This document shows, one piece after another, positions 1-13,149 of a stretch of DNA of 64,000 bases (positions within the stretch are counted from its first letter, which is position 1; each line of letters starts with the position of its first letter). The position numbers were made by a program, and so were the translations under genes. The DNA comes from Selaginella moellendorffii. Its lineage: Eukaryota; Streptophyta; Lycopodiopsida; Selaginellales; Selaginellaceae. The notes beneath the pieces were generated by a model. It was not told the origin of the DNA. It saw only the letters and a list, made by a program, of their open reading frames with translations, and did no database searches. Where the stretch lies: the NCBI RefSeq assembly GCF_000143415.4, contig NW_003314358.1, positions 568,731 to 632,730 of the forward strand, read 5' to 3'.

Positions 1-9
1 GAGCAGCCT

Positions 10-1991
10 ATGGAAGAAATGCAAGAGGGGGATGAGGAGCCAGAGAAAGATAATGAGCAGGAAGAGCAGAAGGACGAAGAGGAGGACGAAGAAGAGGAGG
101 ACGAAGAGGACTTGGATGGTCCTCACAATGGTGACGATCACAATAACGACGATGACGATGATGACGATGATGGCCAGCCTGAGGTGGCCAAAGAGCAGCG
201 GAGGAAGGTCATACAAGACAAACCATCAGGTAAATAATAGTACATCCATTCCTAACCTTTTACCATTTCTAACATTGTCCATGTAGGTTGCAGAAGAAAT
301 GGTAAGTAGAGATTATTCAGTTGAATTAAGATACAAACTCTAGCCTTTAGTGTCGAGGAAGGATAGTGCCAAGCAAGGGTCGAAACGTATGTCCAATCCT
401 TCAGAATCAGCAGTGCGCCCAAGTGATATCGGTCCTAGTTCCTCAATAGCAGTTGATGGTAAATATAGTATAGTCGATTCAATGTGCTAATGAGTTTGTT
501 TTTAGTAGCACGGGAGGATACCATCTCAATCGAAGGGAGATATTTGGACATGCATATGGATCCGCCAGTGGACTCTACTTGCATGCAAGAGTCATCAGAG
601 CTGGTGGAGGCTACTATCCATATCAACGCCAAGCAAGCTGACCACGCTCCACTTGATGCTGCCCATACCACTGAGTCAATCTTGTCCACGTATCCAACTG
701 ACGGTGACCAGGCGCCATTGGACCCGCATGAGGCCGCCCCAGCCGCCGAGCCGGTCGTATCCTCATTTCCAACGTGTGCCCAATCGTCTGACTACGCGCC
801 GTTGGAACCTCTCTACACCGCCCCTGCTGCCTGTTCGGTCATGTCCACTTTGCCAACGGAGGCACCAGCTGAAATGGCGTGTGATCACACGCCATCGGAA
901 CCACCCCATGCCACTGTTGAGCCAGTTGTACCAGAGTCTACAGCTGAAATGGCATGTGCCCACACGCCATCGGATGCGATTGACCCCACATTGCAGAGGA
1001 GAGTATTTCCGCCCTTCACGTTTCCTCGACCAAAACCCTCTGAACGACCATCGGGAGCACCATTCGCTAATATTGTAGATGGTAAAATTGACTTGTACCA
1101 TTTTTTATGCTAACGCATTTCATTTCAGAGTCACGGCGAAAGTACTGTATCGTTTTTGATCTGAACGGTGTCCTTTTCTCCCATGAGCGTGGCTCGTCCT
1201 CGAATGTCACTGCACCCTCCAAAGCCTGCGGTCGCAAGTTGGTCAAAAGAGACAGATTCACATTAATCACACGGGAGAAACTGCGGGATCTAATAATGAC
1301 CATGCGACACTTAAAACAGAGGGCCGGGTTCAATTTGCAATTGGGAGTTTGGACATCCATGATGTGCCACAATGCATTAACGTTGCTACAGATGATGCAC
1401 GATCAGACGCGAGTAATATTACCATTTGACTTTCTCCTAACGCAGGAGGATTGCTTGACTATGGTCCATGTGAGGGGTAGCAAGCCCATCTTCGTCAAGG
1501 CAGAGGCTGTAGTGATGAACCGGACTGCTAGGTCAAGTGAAATCCTCATCATCGATGACTCGCCGATTAAAACTGCAGCGAACACGCACACATATGCAGT
1601 GCACCCCATCTCTTGCAGTATGGAAACTAGGGAGAAGAAACCGTATGTTCTGGGGGACCTTGCAAAACGGCTTGAAGCGATGGTGATAGAGAACCGGCCA
1701 GTCCAGGAGGTGGCTGCAGAAATCAACCAAATGGCAGATGGAACGGTATATCAGAAGCCATTTGATCGGACAGACACCAGTCATCATTTATGGCATGTAT
1801 ATTGTCTAGCCAAGCACTATCCGCATCTCCATAATCTGTTCAACCGGATGGGTTCTTCGACCACTGAACATGAGCGTGGACGTATTAGAGAAGAGATGGC
1901 ATTACTATTGGGTTTAAATCCTGATAGTGTGGAGAGTGATGAAATTCCAAGATTATTGTATAGGCGTTGGAGGCAAAAAATAACAGTCTGA
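10..1991 (+). CDS. FCP1/NLI-type HAD phosphatase-like protein, five exons, 5' end open
   Basis: Five exons join in frame: 10-229, 287-301, 351-458, 506-1081 and 1129-1991, with GT-AG introns of 47-57 nt and phase kept at every junction. The reading frame is already open at base 1, so the true start may lie left of the window; the ATG at 10 is the first one seen. The product is about 590 residues. It has a very acidic Asp/Glu run first, then a Pro/Ala-rich middle with degenerate APLD/APLE and AEMAC.HTPSD repeats, then a C-terminal domain of about 280 residues. That domain has FDLNGVLF (HAD motif I), GVWTSM (motif II) and ILIIDDSPIKTAAN (motif IV), as in the FCP1 homology family of protein Ser/Thr phosphatases. 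The second motif I Asp of DxDx(T/V) is Asn here, so catalysis may be weak or lost. Target unknown. The 15-nt second exon is unusually small. Confidence 0.75.
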
Positions 1992-3461
1992 GATGGCATG
2001 TATTTATTTAAAAATGTAACTTATTATGGCATGGGGTTCCATGCCATTGTATTAATATTAAAAGACAATTCTTTGAGAGGATTTGCATTATACTAGAAGT
2101 GTTACAGCATGTTATTGGAAGTCTACGAAGTTGTTTTATTAATAAGGGGAAAGTAAAGATTGAATGGGGACTTGGGCTCCACCTAGACTCGGAGCAACTG
2201 AGCCAATATTAAAAGGATGGAAAGAAATTGGACGACAATGACAAGGAGAAGAGAGAGGTGAAGCAGTGAGAAGTGATTGAGTAGACATTTCCTTGTTTAA
2301 AATAAAATGGCATGTGCCTCAATGCAGTTGAATTTTGTTATATTTATATACTATATAAAGGTTTGGAAACCTTATTTTACAAGTGGGATAATGACAATTC
2401 CCACTTTAACGAAATAGAGCTTAATAGGGATGTTCATCTTAGTCTGGACATGTGGGATGAACTCCAGATCCAGAAGGTTCACTCCATCATTTAGGTTGTT
2501 GTTCTCTGTCCAAAAAGGCATAGAAACCAAATCTATTATATTTCGATAAAATGCCCAAGAATTGATTCTCCAGATAATTACTTTTCTACAAATCCAAGAA
2601 TGGATGCAAGTGGCTGCTATTAAAGTGGCAAAAAAGTCAACCAACTCGAATCTAGAGTTCATCCCACACAGCCAAACTAAGATAAACATATGTAAGTTCA
2701 TCCCTGTCCAGCAATACAAGTCTTCAACGTCCTCACGACATGATGGTAGTGAAAGTAATGGCGCTTTCTCACCTACACTATCCTCGCAGCGCATGCCGGC
2801 AAAGTCACGAGGCTTACCACCGAATTGAAAATGTGATTGCTAAGATGAACAAACGTCTACTAAACTGACATCATAAGAGGCTGACACACCACCATCAATC
2901 TCCAAAACATCCAAGGCCAATGCAAGCTCGAATAAATAGAAATTACACAAAAGGCTCGATGCAAGAAAGCAGTGATAAATAATTTATGTTTTCTTCTTCC
3001 ATGACTAGTATCTAATGAAAATGCTCTCGTGATTGCTTATGCAATGTACCTACACTATATCCATCATTTGGCTAAGAGAAAATGGCTGGTCAAAGAAGGA
3101 ATAGAGAGCGAATGAAAGTTCATACACCTCCAATATATTAGTGCTGGATTCCATCAATATCTAAACTCTCATGAGAGAGTGCATGGAATTGATTGGTTTA
3201 GATATAAAACTCCCTGATCCTGTTATGTTTGGTTGGAGGTATGAACCCCAAATCAAACATAACTTTTATAAACCCAAAGAGGTTTTTTGCAATTGGGACA
3301 CCCTTGAACCTCAAGTTCGTGAATGCAAATGATAACTAAGGGTAACTTACCTCGACAAGACTGGGTATGTATGAAAGTTGGATCCAAAGATCCTTGGTTC
3401 ACGAGCACTCACAGCTGTCATTAAGAAGAGCCTTAATCACATCACCCCGAAACCACTATAG
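1992..3461. other. AT-rich intergenic DNA with inverted repeat fragments
   Basis: No intact gene is seen. Two related segments of about 42 bases lie in opposite orientation at 2429-2470 and 2649-2690. A third segment at 2499-2559 recurs in inverted form at 5087-5152. The minus-strand frame 2372-2794 is open only because it runs through these repeats, and it has no recognisable domain. The rest is low-complexity AT-rich sequence. Confidence 0.6.
2429..2690. repeat. Inverted repeat pair with a 178-bp spacer
   Basis: The segment 2429-2470 is the imperfect reverse complement of 2649-2690, sharing GAGTTCATCCCACA and ACTAAGAT blocks with scattered substitutions. The arms are too short and diverged to call a defined MITE. 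They may be remnants of terminal repeats or of an inverted duplication. Confidence 0.55.
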
Positions 3462-4960
3462 ATGGCAAAAATTATTGCTAAAATCTACAAGGCTTGGGAT
3501 AGCATTGCCAGTATAATCCTAGAGGTTTACATCTGGAACTGGCCAAGTAATGAAGTTGCTGTTAAACAACACATAAATTACCAGGTTCGAATGGCATTAC
3601 AAAATTGCCAAACTACCTTGTCCGTGGATATGATGACCACCCCCGAGGCACAATAGCAACTGAAATGGGTGCATAGACACTTATATATTAGTGGGGTTGA
3701 TAAAGCAACCAACACATCCACATTATTTTGCAAAACATTAATCCATAAGGAAGCACTTCTATGGATGAACAACAAAGACTTCTCGCTTGCAGTTTCAGAC
3801 AACAATGTCCTTGAAATACCCAAGACAGTTATAAAATAATTGCTCAGTGACCCACTCTTACAGGAATTCCCACCTCAATGACTAGATCTCCTATACCTCA
3901 TGGGAATCTACAAAGTGCATAAAAATAAAATGTGTTGGTTAATGAATGCAAATGGATATGTCTTTTCAGAAATCACAATTTGCCTAACAACTATCCTAAA
4001 GGGGATATAGGAGGCATTATAAGATCTAGTTGATGATTTTTATGTACAAGCAAATTTTTTGAGGAAAAAAAAATGCATGTTAAATCCTCGAATCTACTTA
4101 AGAGTTTGCAATTAATCTCTTTGATAGAATCACAATGATCTACACTGGAGATATAATCAAGTGCTATAAGGCAATTCCCCTCGAGGGAGACTAAGGCTTA
4201 TAATGGTTATGACACATCTTGTTAATCTAGCCTTCACGTAAAAATCACCTCCAAAATAACCTTTTTTTTATCCAAAAGAAGAATAATGAATTTGAGGCTA
4301 AATGGAAACCTCTGCACTACTCATTGGTAAAAGCAATTAGAATGGAACCAATGAAAGTCATCGAACTCAATAACTTCATCATCCGACACATATATATCCA
4401 CTTGGGGAATAGAGTATGGAGGCAGGCCTAAGGAATCCCTATAGGCTTTTCATGCTCACCCTTGTGGTGTAGTCTATACCTTTTTTACTTCAAGTATAAC
4501 TTTCTTATTCGACTTGCATAATTAAGCTAGTATGATTTATTCTGCCTTTTTGAACACCACTAGGATTCCTTGCCATGCAAAACAAGATGGATAATCCATT
4601 TATTGGCATGGATGGCTCACTTGTGAATCTATCAGCTCATTTCCCAAGCTTTTAGATTCAAATCATACAAGTTAACAGTACTTTTCTAACAATAAAGTAT
4701 GACAAGTGTAGATCACTTCCATTCCAAATCTTGATGTACATTCATTGAGATTCTAATTGCCCTGTTGCAAACTCATCTAAAGTAATCTTGGGACAAGTCT
4801 TTGTGCTTTTCTATTTGATTAATACTACCAGTGGTTTAGTCCTTGATATTGATAATCTTGTTGAGTGCTTCATGGCAAATAGATTCCATCATTTCACACT
4901 AAGACAACTTATCCTTTACAGTTTGGACCAGATTATTTTGACTGGCCCATTGACACTGAT
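3462..4960 (+). pseudogene. Reverse transcriptase pseudogene, resembling the single-ORF rvt class
   Basis: One frame runs from 3462 to about 4050 interrupted by stops only; coding then continues through frameshifts. In order one can read SGVDKATNTSTLFC, LYLMGIYKVHKN, VNASG-like NANGYVFSEI, the RT motif A block TGDIIKCYKAIPLEGD near 4145-4190, motif B GIPIGFSCSPLWC near 4425-4470, and a tail with IKYDKCRSLPF near 4690 and HFTLRQLILYSL near 4895. The motif order is that of a reverse transcriptase palm. The block style (DI..CY.AIPL, GIP.GF.CSP.WC) recalls, from memory, the non-mobile rvt genes rather than gypsy, copia or LINE enzymes; a Penelope-like source is the alternative. The YxDD motif C is not recognisable. 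At least five in-frame stops make it inactive. Confidence 0.55.
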
Positions 4961-7139
4961 ATAAACAATGCTTGACATTCTCTTTTACATTTGGAAAGAG
5001 CTAGCCAATTGCCTACCATAGTTTGAAAACTCAACAAACTCAAGCTGAAAGCAAGAGATTCTGTCCTTTACTCAATGCATTCCACTCCTTGGGCATTTTA
5101 CCGAAACATAATAGATTTGGTTTCTATGTTTTTTTGGACAGAGAATAACAAAAGAACAAGTTCCCCAAATTTACCATGAATTCCTTGGTTGCACTTATAA
5201 CAAAAAGCACAAGTGAACCATCAATTGGATTTGTGTTTTATTTAATAATTGGAAAATACAATACAAACTCTATTTCCCCACAATGGGACAGACCCCATGG
5301 TTTGATAACAAAACTCCTTTTTTTTTAAAAGTCTTGTTTATAAAAAACTTTGTTATCCCATCAACATGATAATGGGACATACAAGTAGACATGGCATGGT
5401 AAAAAACAAAACTTTGGATTCTTTGTAGAAACTTGCGCTAAGAGACACACTATATGGCTAGGCAAACCTAATTAGAAACTATAGATATTCAGACTACATG
5501 GCCACATGCGCTAGATTTTCTCACACTAAAAGGTATGAAGCAATGGGAAAACCCCTAATGTTAGGGTTTTTCACTTGTATCCACCACTGCCGCATTCTCC
5601 AGGAGCACATCCACAAGCAGAGCAAGGTTGGGTAGCTGCAAGGCTATGCACTAGCACAACCACACGCATTCTTCGCCCACACTAGGATCAATAGCCACTT
5701 CGTTCTGCATCACAAGAATGAGTAGTGCCAACGATGTGGTTACTTGGAGCTCAAAACAAGCTCACACTTACTACCAAGGTTGCGAGGAATCTCAATACCG
5801 CTTTCTTGGCCATGCAAAAATAGGTACAAATGATTCAGTTTTTATGTTTTTCCTCACCCTGGCCTATAGGAACTCTTTATGGCCAGAACACCAGAACTTA
5901 ACATGGCGACACAAGAGGCTTTCATAGACTTTGCTCAAGTAATGCTTGTGATATTGACTAATCCAGTATCTAATTGCCCCCTTAGAAAAAAGATGGGATG
6001 ACGGTGACTAGACCAAATGGCGAGATTCATGAGGCAATGGAAAGTGATCAGGTTGAGCATGTTCCCTAGTTCTAGTCCTTGGAAATCACTTTTGATGTGC
6101 GGCCGGGACATGTACCTAAGTACATTGGCTAGTGAGTATCAGTCGTGCAAGTCTCATTTCCCTAGCTTTGTACTTTTGCAAAAATGAGAGATAGAGCTAG
6201 CTGAGATTGCATTACTAGTCCTCGTCTTCCATGATATAGGTCCCCCCTAGACACCCAAATCATAGGAGGTGATATAGAAAATGTTTGGAGATATCGTTTT
6301 GGTCATGATTGGTACTAGATTACTGGATGGATGATCCTACACCCCAGACAAACGTACCAGAATTGGCCTAGTCAATCTACTTAACCAAAAATGGCCCACT
6401 TGGAGCTTAGATTCAAACATCAGGGTTCAACTGGAGGAACCCTATCTTACCTACTTAAAGTTTGAGAATAGGTCAAGGGTGTTTCACCCCAATGCCTCTA
6501 ATCATTTGCTTTACCTAATAAAACTCTCAACATGAGCTCCAGCTATCCTAAGGGATACTTCAGAGGGAACCAACTATTAGATGGTTCAATTAGTCTTTTG
6601 CCCCTATACCCAAGTTTGATTTGCACATTAGTTTCGCTACGAGCCTCCACTAGAGTTTCCTCTAGCTTTGCCCTGCTCAGGCATAGTTCACCATCTTTTA
6701 GGTCCCAATAGGTATGCTTACACTCAATCCTTTTGCAAAAGCTCGTGGTCAGTCAATGGTGCACCCACAAAGGGGATCCCACACATCATTCACTGTGAAA
6801 AGTTAACAAATGCACCATGGTGAATGCTAGGGTTTACTGGACTGCTACATTGTCTAATGAGTTTTTTGTTCTTGTGGTGTTGTGTGCTGTCGGATCTTCT
6901 GCCATAACTTCAGGTATGCTGGTTTGTTTTTTCACACTACTGTTGAAACTGGAAATCTTATTACTTGTACTCAGTGGTCGACAAACTATTTTTGTAGAAG
7001 GGATAAAAGCCTTTTATTGCAAATTTGAATTGGCTTTTTAAAAATTTTGTTGGCTTAAGCCTTTGGATATGTATTTCTAAAAGGTTGATATCCCAAAATG
7101 TTTAAATATGAAAGGCTCATACTATAAAAATTTGCCTGT
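4961..7139. other. AT-rich intergenic DNA, no gene recognised
   Basis: Only short frames are open (for example 5718-5927 and 6817-7041) and none has a domain I recognise. A 66-base segment at 5087-5152 is an inverted copy of 2499-2559; read on the plus strand it gives WAFYRNIIDLVSM.FWTENN, which matches the minus reading of the other copy. This suggests both were once coding parts of one repeat family. Confidence 0.5.
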
Positions 7140-7151
7140 GTTGAGCCAAAT

Positions 7152-7320
7152 CTTTCCACTTCATAACAACTTAGTCATAGTTGACTGCATCAATAGGAGG
7201 TCCTTCCAAGCTGGTCATCACAAGTTCATTAATCATTGTTGTTGAAAGCTTGTTCCTAAACCTCATCTTCATCAGATTGATCCAACTAAATCCACAGTCC
7301 ACAATGCTGCAACATTACAT
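7152..7320 (-). pseudogene. hAT transposase C-terminal (dimerisation) remnant
   Basis: The minus strand reads IVDCGFSWINLMKMRFRN, then KLSTTMINELVMTSLEGP. This matches the spacing of the hATC dimerisation signature of hAT transposases (ERGFS..N.IK..LRN.L....L..L....EGP). The Glu-Arg of the usual ERGFS is replaced by Asp-Cys. Nothing recognisable of the catalytic domain flanks it in frame, so it is a fragment. Confidence 0.55.
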
Positions 7321-8239
7321 CATAGCAACTTTCACCAGATTCAAAAATTTGTCAGTCTAAGCAAGATGTCCATAAATAACTCCCCATTAAAACACTTGCC
7401 TATATGCAGCAGGAAGACTTCATTATACTTCTGACTAGCTGTTATCATAGTGAGGTCATGATGCTACTGTCAACTTTATGGAGGAGAGAGAAGTGAGCTA
7501 ATTGTTAATTTAATTAGCTGAGGTATTATGGGATGGGTAGCTTTTAAGTTGAGCTCATGAGTTAAGCTCAAATCAATGAAAGTCAACAAAAGTAAAAGGA
7601 AGTCAATATAATCCCCTAACTAGCAAAAGTTTAATGGCACTATTTTAGTTTGTCCCAAACCAAGAATTTTTAACTTAAAATTTAGGTGTTTAAGGTATTT
7701 CATAAGCTTATATAAGTTATTGGTTCGACACTAACTAATCTTTTAGTCTACAAAGAAAGAAAATAATCTATTAAACAACATAATTAATATTAAAATCAGA
7801 ACATATTCAGTCTTCTTCTGCTTCCATGTCTAGAAAAGTAGAAATAAGTATAGTGGAATGCTCCTTCACTATAGGCTCATGTTGCATGTAATGTTATGCC
7901 ATACATTCAACATAAACAAGTAAGTGGAATTGACTTCAATCCATATGATCATCCATATCATCAAGATCAAGCATATGGATTGAAACACCGTGTGTGGCAA
8001 ATGTGGATCTAATGGCATAGAAACATTTGAGAATAAATATTATAGATTACTTGAAACACTAGCATCACTTGTCGCAAAATCTCCCAAGAATATCCTCAAA
8101 GGCACCCTCCTTCCCAAATGCAAAAATAGTTTGGCCTATCTCTTTCGCTGCTTGCACCATCAACCCAAATCCTACTATAACATCAAGCACAATCCCCTTT
8201 GGTAGATAGAATAACTCCAACAAGATCTATATGGCCGTG

Positions 8240-8660
8240 ACCAAATGGTGTCGATAGCCAGGGAATGCTGGGTGAAGAATCTCTGAGTCAATCACATTTG
8301 GGATGATGTTTGTAGAGCTATCGTATCCTAGTAAAGCAAGAGCAGCATGCTTGTTACCTCGTATGGCCTTATAGCAGTTCCCATTGTGGTATAGAGCATG
8401 GTAGTTCTAGGAATAAACCTAGAAAAAAAAATAGAATAGAGGTAATTTGTAAATAAAGAAGTCACACACTTTCTGCTTTTGCCCATTAGTGCCTTTTGTG
8501 TCCACCACCATACTCAAAAGAAGGCAACCAGATGAAAACTCCACAAATCCATCATTGTTGTCAACCAAGTGTGCAAGAAGGCCTTCCCACATTAGAGAGC
8601 AAGGAAGGATCATGATAACCACACCCTCATATGTCATGAAGCTGCTCACAACCTGTAACG
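8240..8660 (-). pseudogene. Decayed unidentified coding region
   Basis: Minus-strand frames read like former protein: SSFMTYEGVVIMILP and MWEGLLAHLVDNNDGFV around 8500-8650, then across frameshifts LALLGYDSSTNIIPNVID near 8290. A further coding-like stretch, VLDVIVGFGLMVQAAKEIGQ, lies just outside at about 8140-8200. No family is recognised. The fragments could belong to one broken gene or transposon product. Confidence 0.3.
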
Positions 8661-11600
8661 CTTGGGAAATGTGTTAGGCCTGCAACACATTCCATGATAG
8701 AGTATCCCCATGCGGTGGTGGCATCCCATTGGGAAGATCAAAAATAATGAATTCAATCTTCCCATAAGGTGTGAGCTAACCCAGACCATGGATCACCATG
8801 TAGAGTTTTTGACTAGTAGCATCCAAAAGCTGTGTATAATCCCCAATGAAAACAACTTCCTTAACACTGGCCAATTGGGGATAGAGGGCAAACCTGAAAA
8901 ACAATTATTAGAACTAGAAGATAAAATTCTTGCTTATCTATTTATGCATAGCTGCGGAGGAGAGCTCTTCTAAGTTGTCGTTTATAGCCGTAAGGATGGA
9001 TGGGAAGAATGTTTTAGTTTGCCAAGAAAACTAGTCGTTGCTCTTTGCAATATCTATTAAAAAAAAAAGTGAAGTCAAGAATGATTAAAAAAATATTCCA
9101 AATCAAAGTCTTTACTCTCATGAAAGGCTTCACAATAACCCCTTTGAGGGTTATGAGGAGTAGGTACTGGAGTCTCTTATGCTTGAATCTTGTATATAAT
9201 TTCCTTTGGTTCAACAGTATTTGCATTTGGCATCTCTCAAATGGTTTCTTGAGTGTGAATTCCTAAGTTTTGTTGTTGAACTTCAACAACATTGTCATCA
9301 AGGTTAGAAAGAGCCTCTGGAAAATAAGAATATAATTTAAAGTTAATATTTCCTAGTTAAGCGCTAAGTTTCAAGTGAACTTGGATGACATTTGAGGTAG
9401 AGATCCAGCTCAAAGTCTAATGTCGGCATTTGTTCCATGAGTTCAAGGTGCCATAGGCATAGCTCCCTCTCATGTATATAAGGACAATAGAACTTTGGCT
9501 TATACATCCCAAGCATCTTGCCTCTAGTTAGGAGCTTTTGCAAAACATTGGCTATGTATACAGGTGCATTGGGGCAATATTTTAAATATCTATAAAGTAA
9601 AACAAAAATATAAATACCAATATATAAATAAGAATTGAGAAAATACTTATAAACCATGCACCTCACAAGAAATGGTTATCCTAGTTAGTTCTTAAACTCA
9701 ACTAAACTCATCCCACCATGAGGAAGGCAACTATTCCCTAGCTTCGTAAGACAAGCATGAATATATTCTTCAAGAGTGATACCTGTGTGGGTGCTGGAAA
9801 GAAACTTCTCATCCTAGACTTGCAACATCTCCTCACCAATGGCAATGCTTTGGGAAATGTATGCCTTTTTTTTATCACTTTTTCCATCTTTATCTCATAG
9901 CATTTTTTGTTGTTTCACAGCCAAGTGTTGAGAAGTTCCAAGCAAACACTTTGTTCAATAAAAGACATTTTACACTTGAAGATGTTGTAAATGAACTCCT
10001 CTGGTGCTTTAATAGTTCCTACACACACACAGAGTTATGAAATTTTCATAAATTTTAGAAGAACTTACAAATACGAGAACAAATTTCAGCAATGCGATCA
10101 AGTCATTCTTACCCACATCATATGTTTGCAATCAAGAGTAACTTTTTCACTTTTATTCTCTTTGTATTTAAAATTTGCTACTCAATTGCATGCCACTCTA
10201 TCTCCTTCTACTGCTCATCCCCTTAGGCAATTTTAAAGAATGAGGCTCTTTCTTCTTTGATTATGGGCTGCAAGAAACATTATATAAGTCGATGCATACT
10301 TTAACACTAATTTACCTTCCCCCAGACAGCAACCAAAAAATCAAGTGGCAGTTGGTACCTAATCTATAATTCTTGGCCTTTCCTAGTTGCTAGCTTCACT
10401 CAAATTGCTTTAAATACCTCATGATTATACAAAGTTTTGACCTCCTTTAGCGAGAGTATGCCGATAAATCAAAGGTGCTCAATATCATATCCTAATGTAT
10501 GAGCTTGAAATGCAAACTAGTTGAGCTTGCAAAAACATGATATTGGCTGTTGGTAATGGTGGGGAAGCTGTGCCTTTAGCTATTGAGGCTACTTGTGACA
10601 AGGTAAATAAACTTACTAAGGAAGTTATTGGTAAATGTGTAGTTGGATTTACTACGAAGGCTATTAGGGGCATGGTAGCTACTCCTATTGCTCCTAAGGC
10701 TAGTGGTATAGAAGGAGCTAGTGGTGGTGAGGCATTATACATATATATTTCTGACACCATTTTGAATGATTGTGTGTAGGACACAATCATCCAAGCTAAA
10801 AAATGGACAGTTAGTAAAGTGTTATAAGAAATGGTGTGGAATGGCCCTCATCATTTTTTGGATTTTTTGTGCTAATTGATTCAAAACCATTAGATGCCCT
10901 TAGCTTATGACCTCAACATGGCTATCTACAACTCCTTTGCAGAGGTTGGGTCTAGGAGCACAATTGGTACTTTCATCATTTCACCAATTTTCCCTAGAAC
11001 CAATCAAACAAAGTCAGTGATTGTTGAACTTGAGCAAAAAATGGGATTCTATATAATTGTGAAAGTCTCGTGAGTTTGATGGATTCTTAAGACAACATAT
11101 ATAAACTATAGGGTTCATTGGAAAGCTCTTTTGGGTGATCAATAAAAACCATAGGTGGTTAGCATTTTGGAAGTGCATTCATGAGAAGTTTTGAGATGAT
11201 GAAGAATGACACATTAATATTCTAGTTACTTGTTGAACTAATGACTCAGGAGCACACTGTGAAGCTCAACATGATATGCCATAAGATCACTATATAAGAA
11301 TTTATTTTTTGTAAACTTATCAGATGCAAGTACCCCACCACTAGTAGCCACAACCTTAAGAGCACCAGTACCAACAGCCTCAATAACACTAGCATCAAGA
11401 TCAATTTGAGCATCCATTTTAACATCTATGTCATTGTTATGCTCTTCATTGCTTCTTTCATCACGACAAACAAAAACTTCATTATATGCTTCTCCACTTA
11501 ATTGGCCAAGCCTATAGTGATCAAGACAGCTGCCTTTTCCTAAAGACCAGGACCATTGAGGTTGGCTTCGACACTTCCTCTAAAATAAAAAGTAAAATAT

Positions 11601-12519
11601 TATAACATCTAACTTATAATGTAAAGCAAATCTATGGCATTTTAACTTAAAATCCCTTGTTGGAAGTTCCAGCCAATCAAGCTTGATTTATATCTTCTCT
11701 CACAAGAAAAGTTTGTAAGTAAAATATGTGAAAAATAGATTGTAAATTACAAGAAATGTAAAGAAAAAAACACAACTCACTAGGAGAGGTCGGGTCGCAC
11801 AAGAATTAACCTCACCCTACCTCTCGAGAAGAAAGAAAAACATGACAAAAATATGGGAGAGGTCAATTCGTGCAAGAACCGATATCTTCCACCCTCTCAT
11901 TTTCACTAAAAATACCCCATCAAGTCATTAAAATCAAGAAAAAACCTTGAAGATGTCCAAGAATTGACATTTCTATCTCTCCCTATTTTCTAAAATATAA
12001 AAATCTCACCCGTAGAAACATAAAAAAAAAACCAAAAAAGCTTATATCTAGGATGAAGGTGGGGAGATATTGGTTTGTGCATGAACCGATCTTTCCCACC
12101 CCTTCATCAAGGAAAAAAAGTCAAAACAACAAGGCAGAGATGGGCAGAAAATTAAACAAAAAATGAAATAAAATGTTAGGAGATGTCAGTTTGCACAAGA
12201 ACTGACATCTCCATCCCTCAAGTGAAAACAAAAGTCAAGAAAAGAAAAAACCTCTAATGTGAAAAGATGTCAGTTTGCACATGAACCATCTCAAGGAAGC
12301 TTACTTTGATTAAGGAGTGTCTTAAAATGCATTGCAAGGTTGAAACACCTTTCTCTCACCCTTCTCTACTCCACACTTTTCTCTCACCCTTTCCTACTCA
12401 AACCTTAGCTGTAAAACCCTAAAAATCAACAATTATGATCAACAATTATGATTAACAGTCACGACCAATAGTTATGATTTTCATTCCTTGATGGCGATCA
12501 ATACACACAAATGCACATA
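8661..12519. other. AT-rich gene-poor DNA left of the assembly gap
   Basis: No intact gene is recognised. Open frames at 8710-8973, 9364-9666 (-) and 10537-10779 have no known motif. The 10537-10779 frame is Ala/Gly/Ile-rich and continues past its stop as readable protein (to about 11080), which suggests a decayed gene. A minus-strand stretch near 11325-11420 of similar composition reads DLDASVIEAVGTGALKVVAT. Oligo-A and oligo-T runs are frequent. Confidence 0.45.
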
Positions 12520-12619
12520 NNNNNNNNNNNNNNNNNNNNNNNNNNNNNNNNNNNNNNNNNNNNNNNNNNNNNNNNNNNNNNNNNNNNNNNNNNNNNNNNN
12601 NNNNNNNNNNNNNNNNNNN
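12520..12619. other. Assembly gap of 100 N
   Basis: Exactly 100 undetermined bases, the usual placeholder for a gap of unknown length. Distances across it should not be trusted. Confidence 0.99.
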
Positions 12620-13149
12620 ATCTCCATACTCTCTTCTTTTCAAGAGAGTTTTATCTTTTATGAGAAGTGAGAAAGAGTCAAGCTCAAAGAGGTTGGTTTG
12701 TGTGTAGTTTGGATCAGTTTGTCTAGAAAATGTATGTCGCAATAAGGGTAATCAAATAGAAAAATTCATTGACAATGGTGTGGGAGAGAATGGGATTCAA
12801 TGGGATCTTGATAAATATATAAGTCAAGAGATTTTAGTTACAGAATCTCTAAAGCGAGAAGAGGAGAACGCAATCAACTATGCAAGAAGTGAAGGATGAA
12901 GTTGTTATTCTCTCTAGTGATGAAAATGAAGAAAATGAGCTTCTCGACATAACTTCCTAGACAATGAGTTGTGTTCTTTCTAAATTAGTTTTTGAAGTGG
13001 TGGATAAGGCATTTTGGCAATCTTGATCATTATAGCTAGAATTGAAAGAGTTTGAGTACACTAGAGGTGAGGAGCTTCTGTCTTCCTATAATGGGATATT
13101 CTTCAAATTTCCACTGGCTAGTTCATCAAACAAGAAGAGGGGTATGGAG

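Noticed and set aside
10537-10779. 80-codon Ala/Gly/Ile-rich frame as a gene
   Set aside because: Readable protein continues beyond its stop in the same direction, which points to a decayed gene, and no family is recognised.
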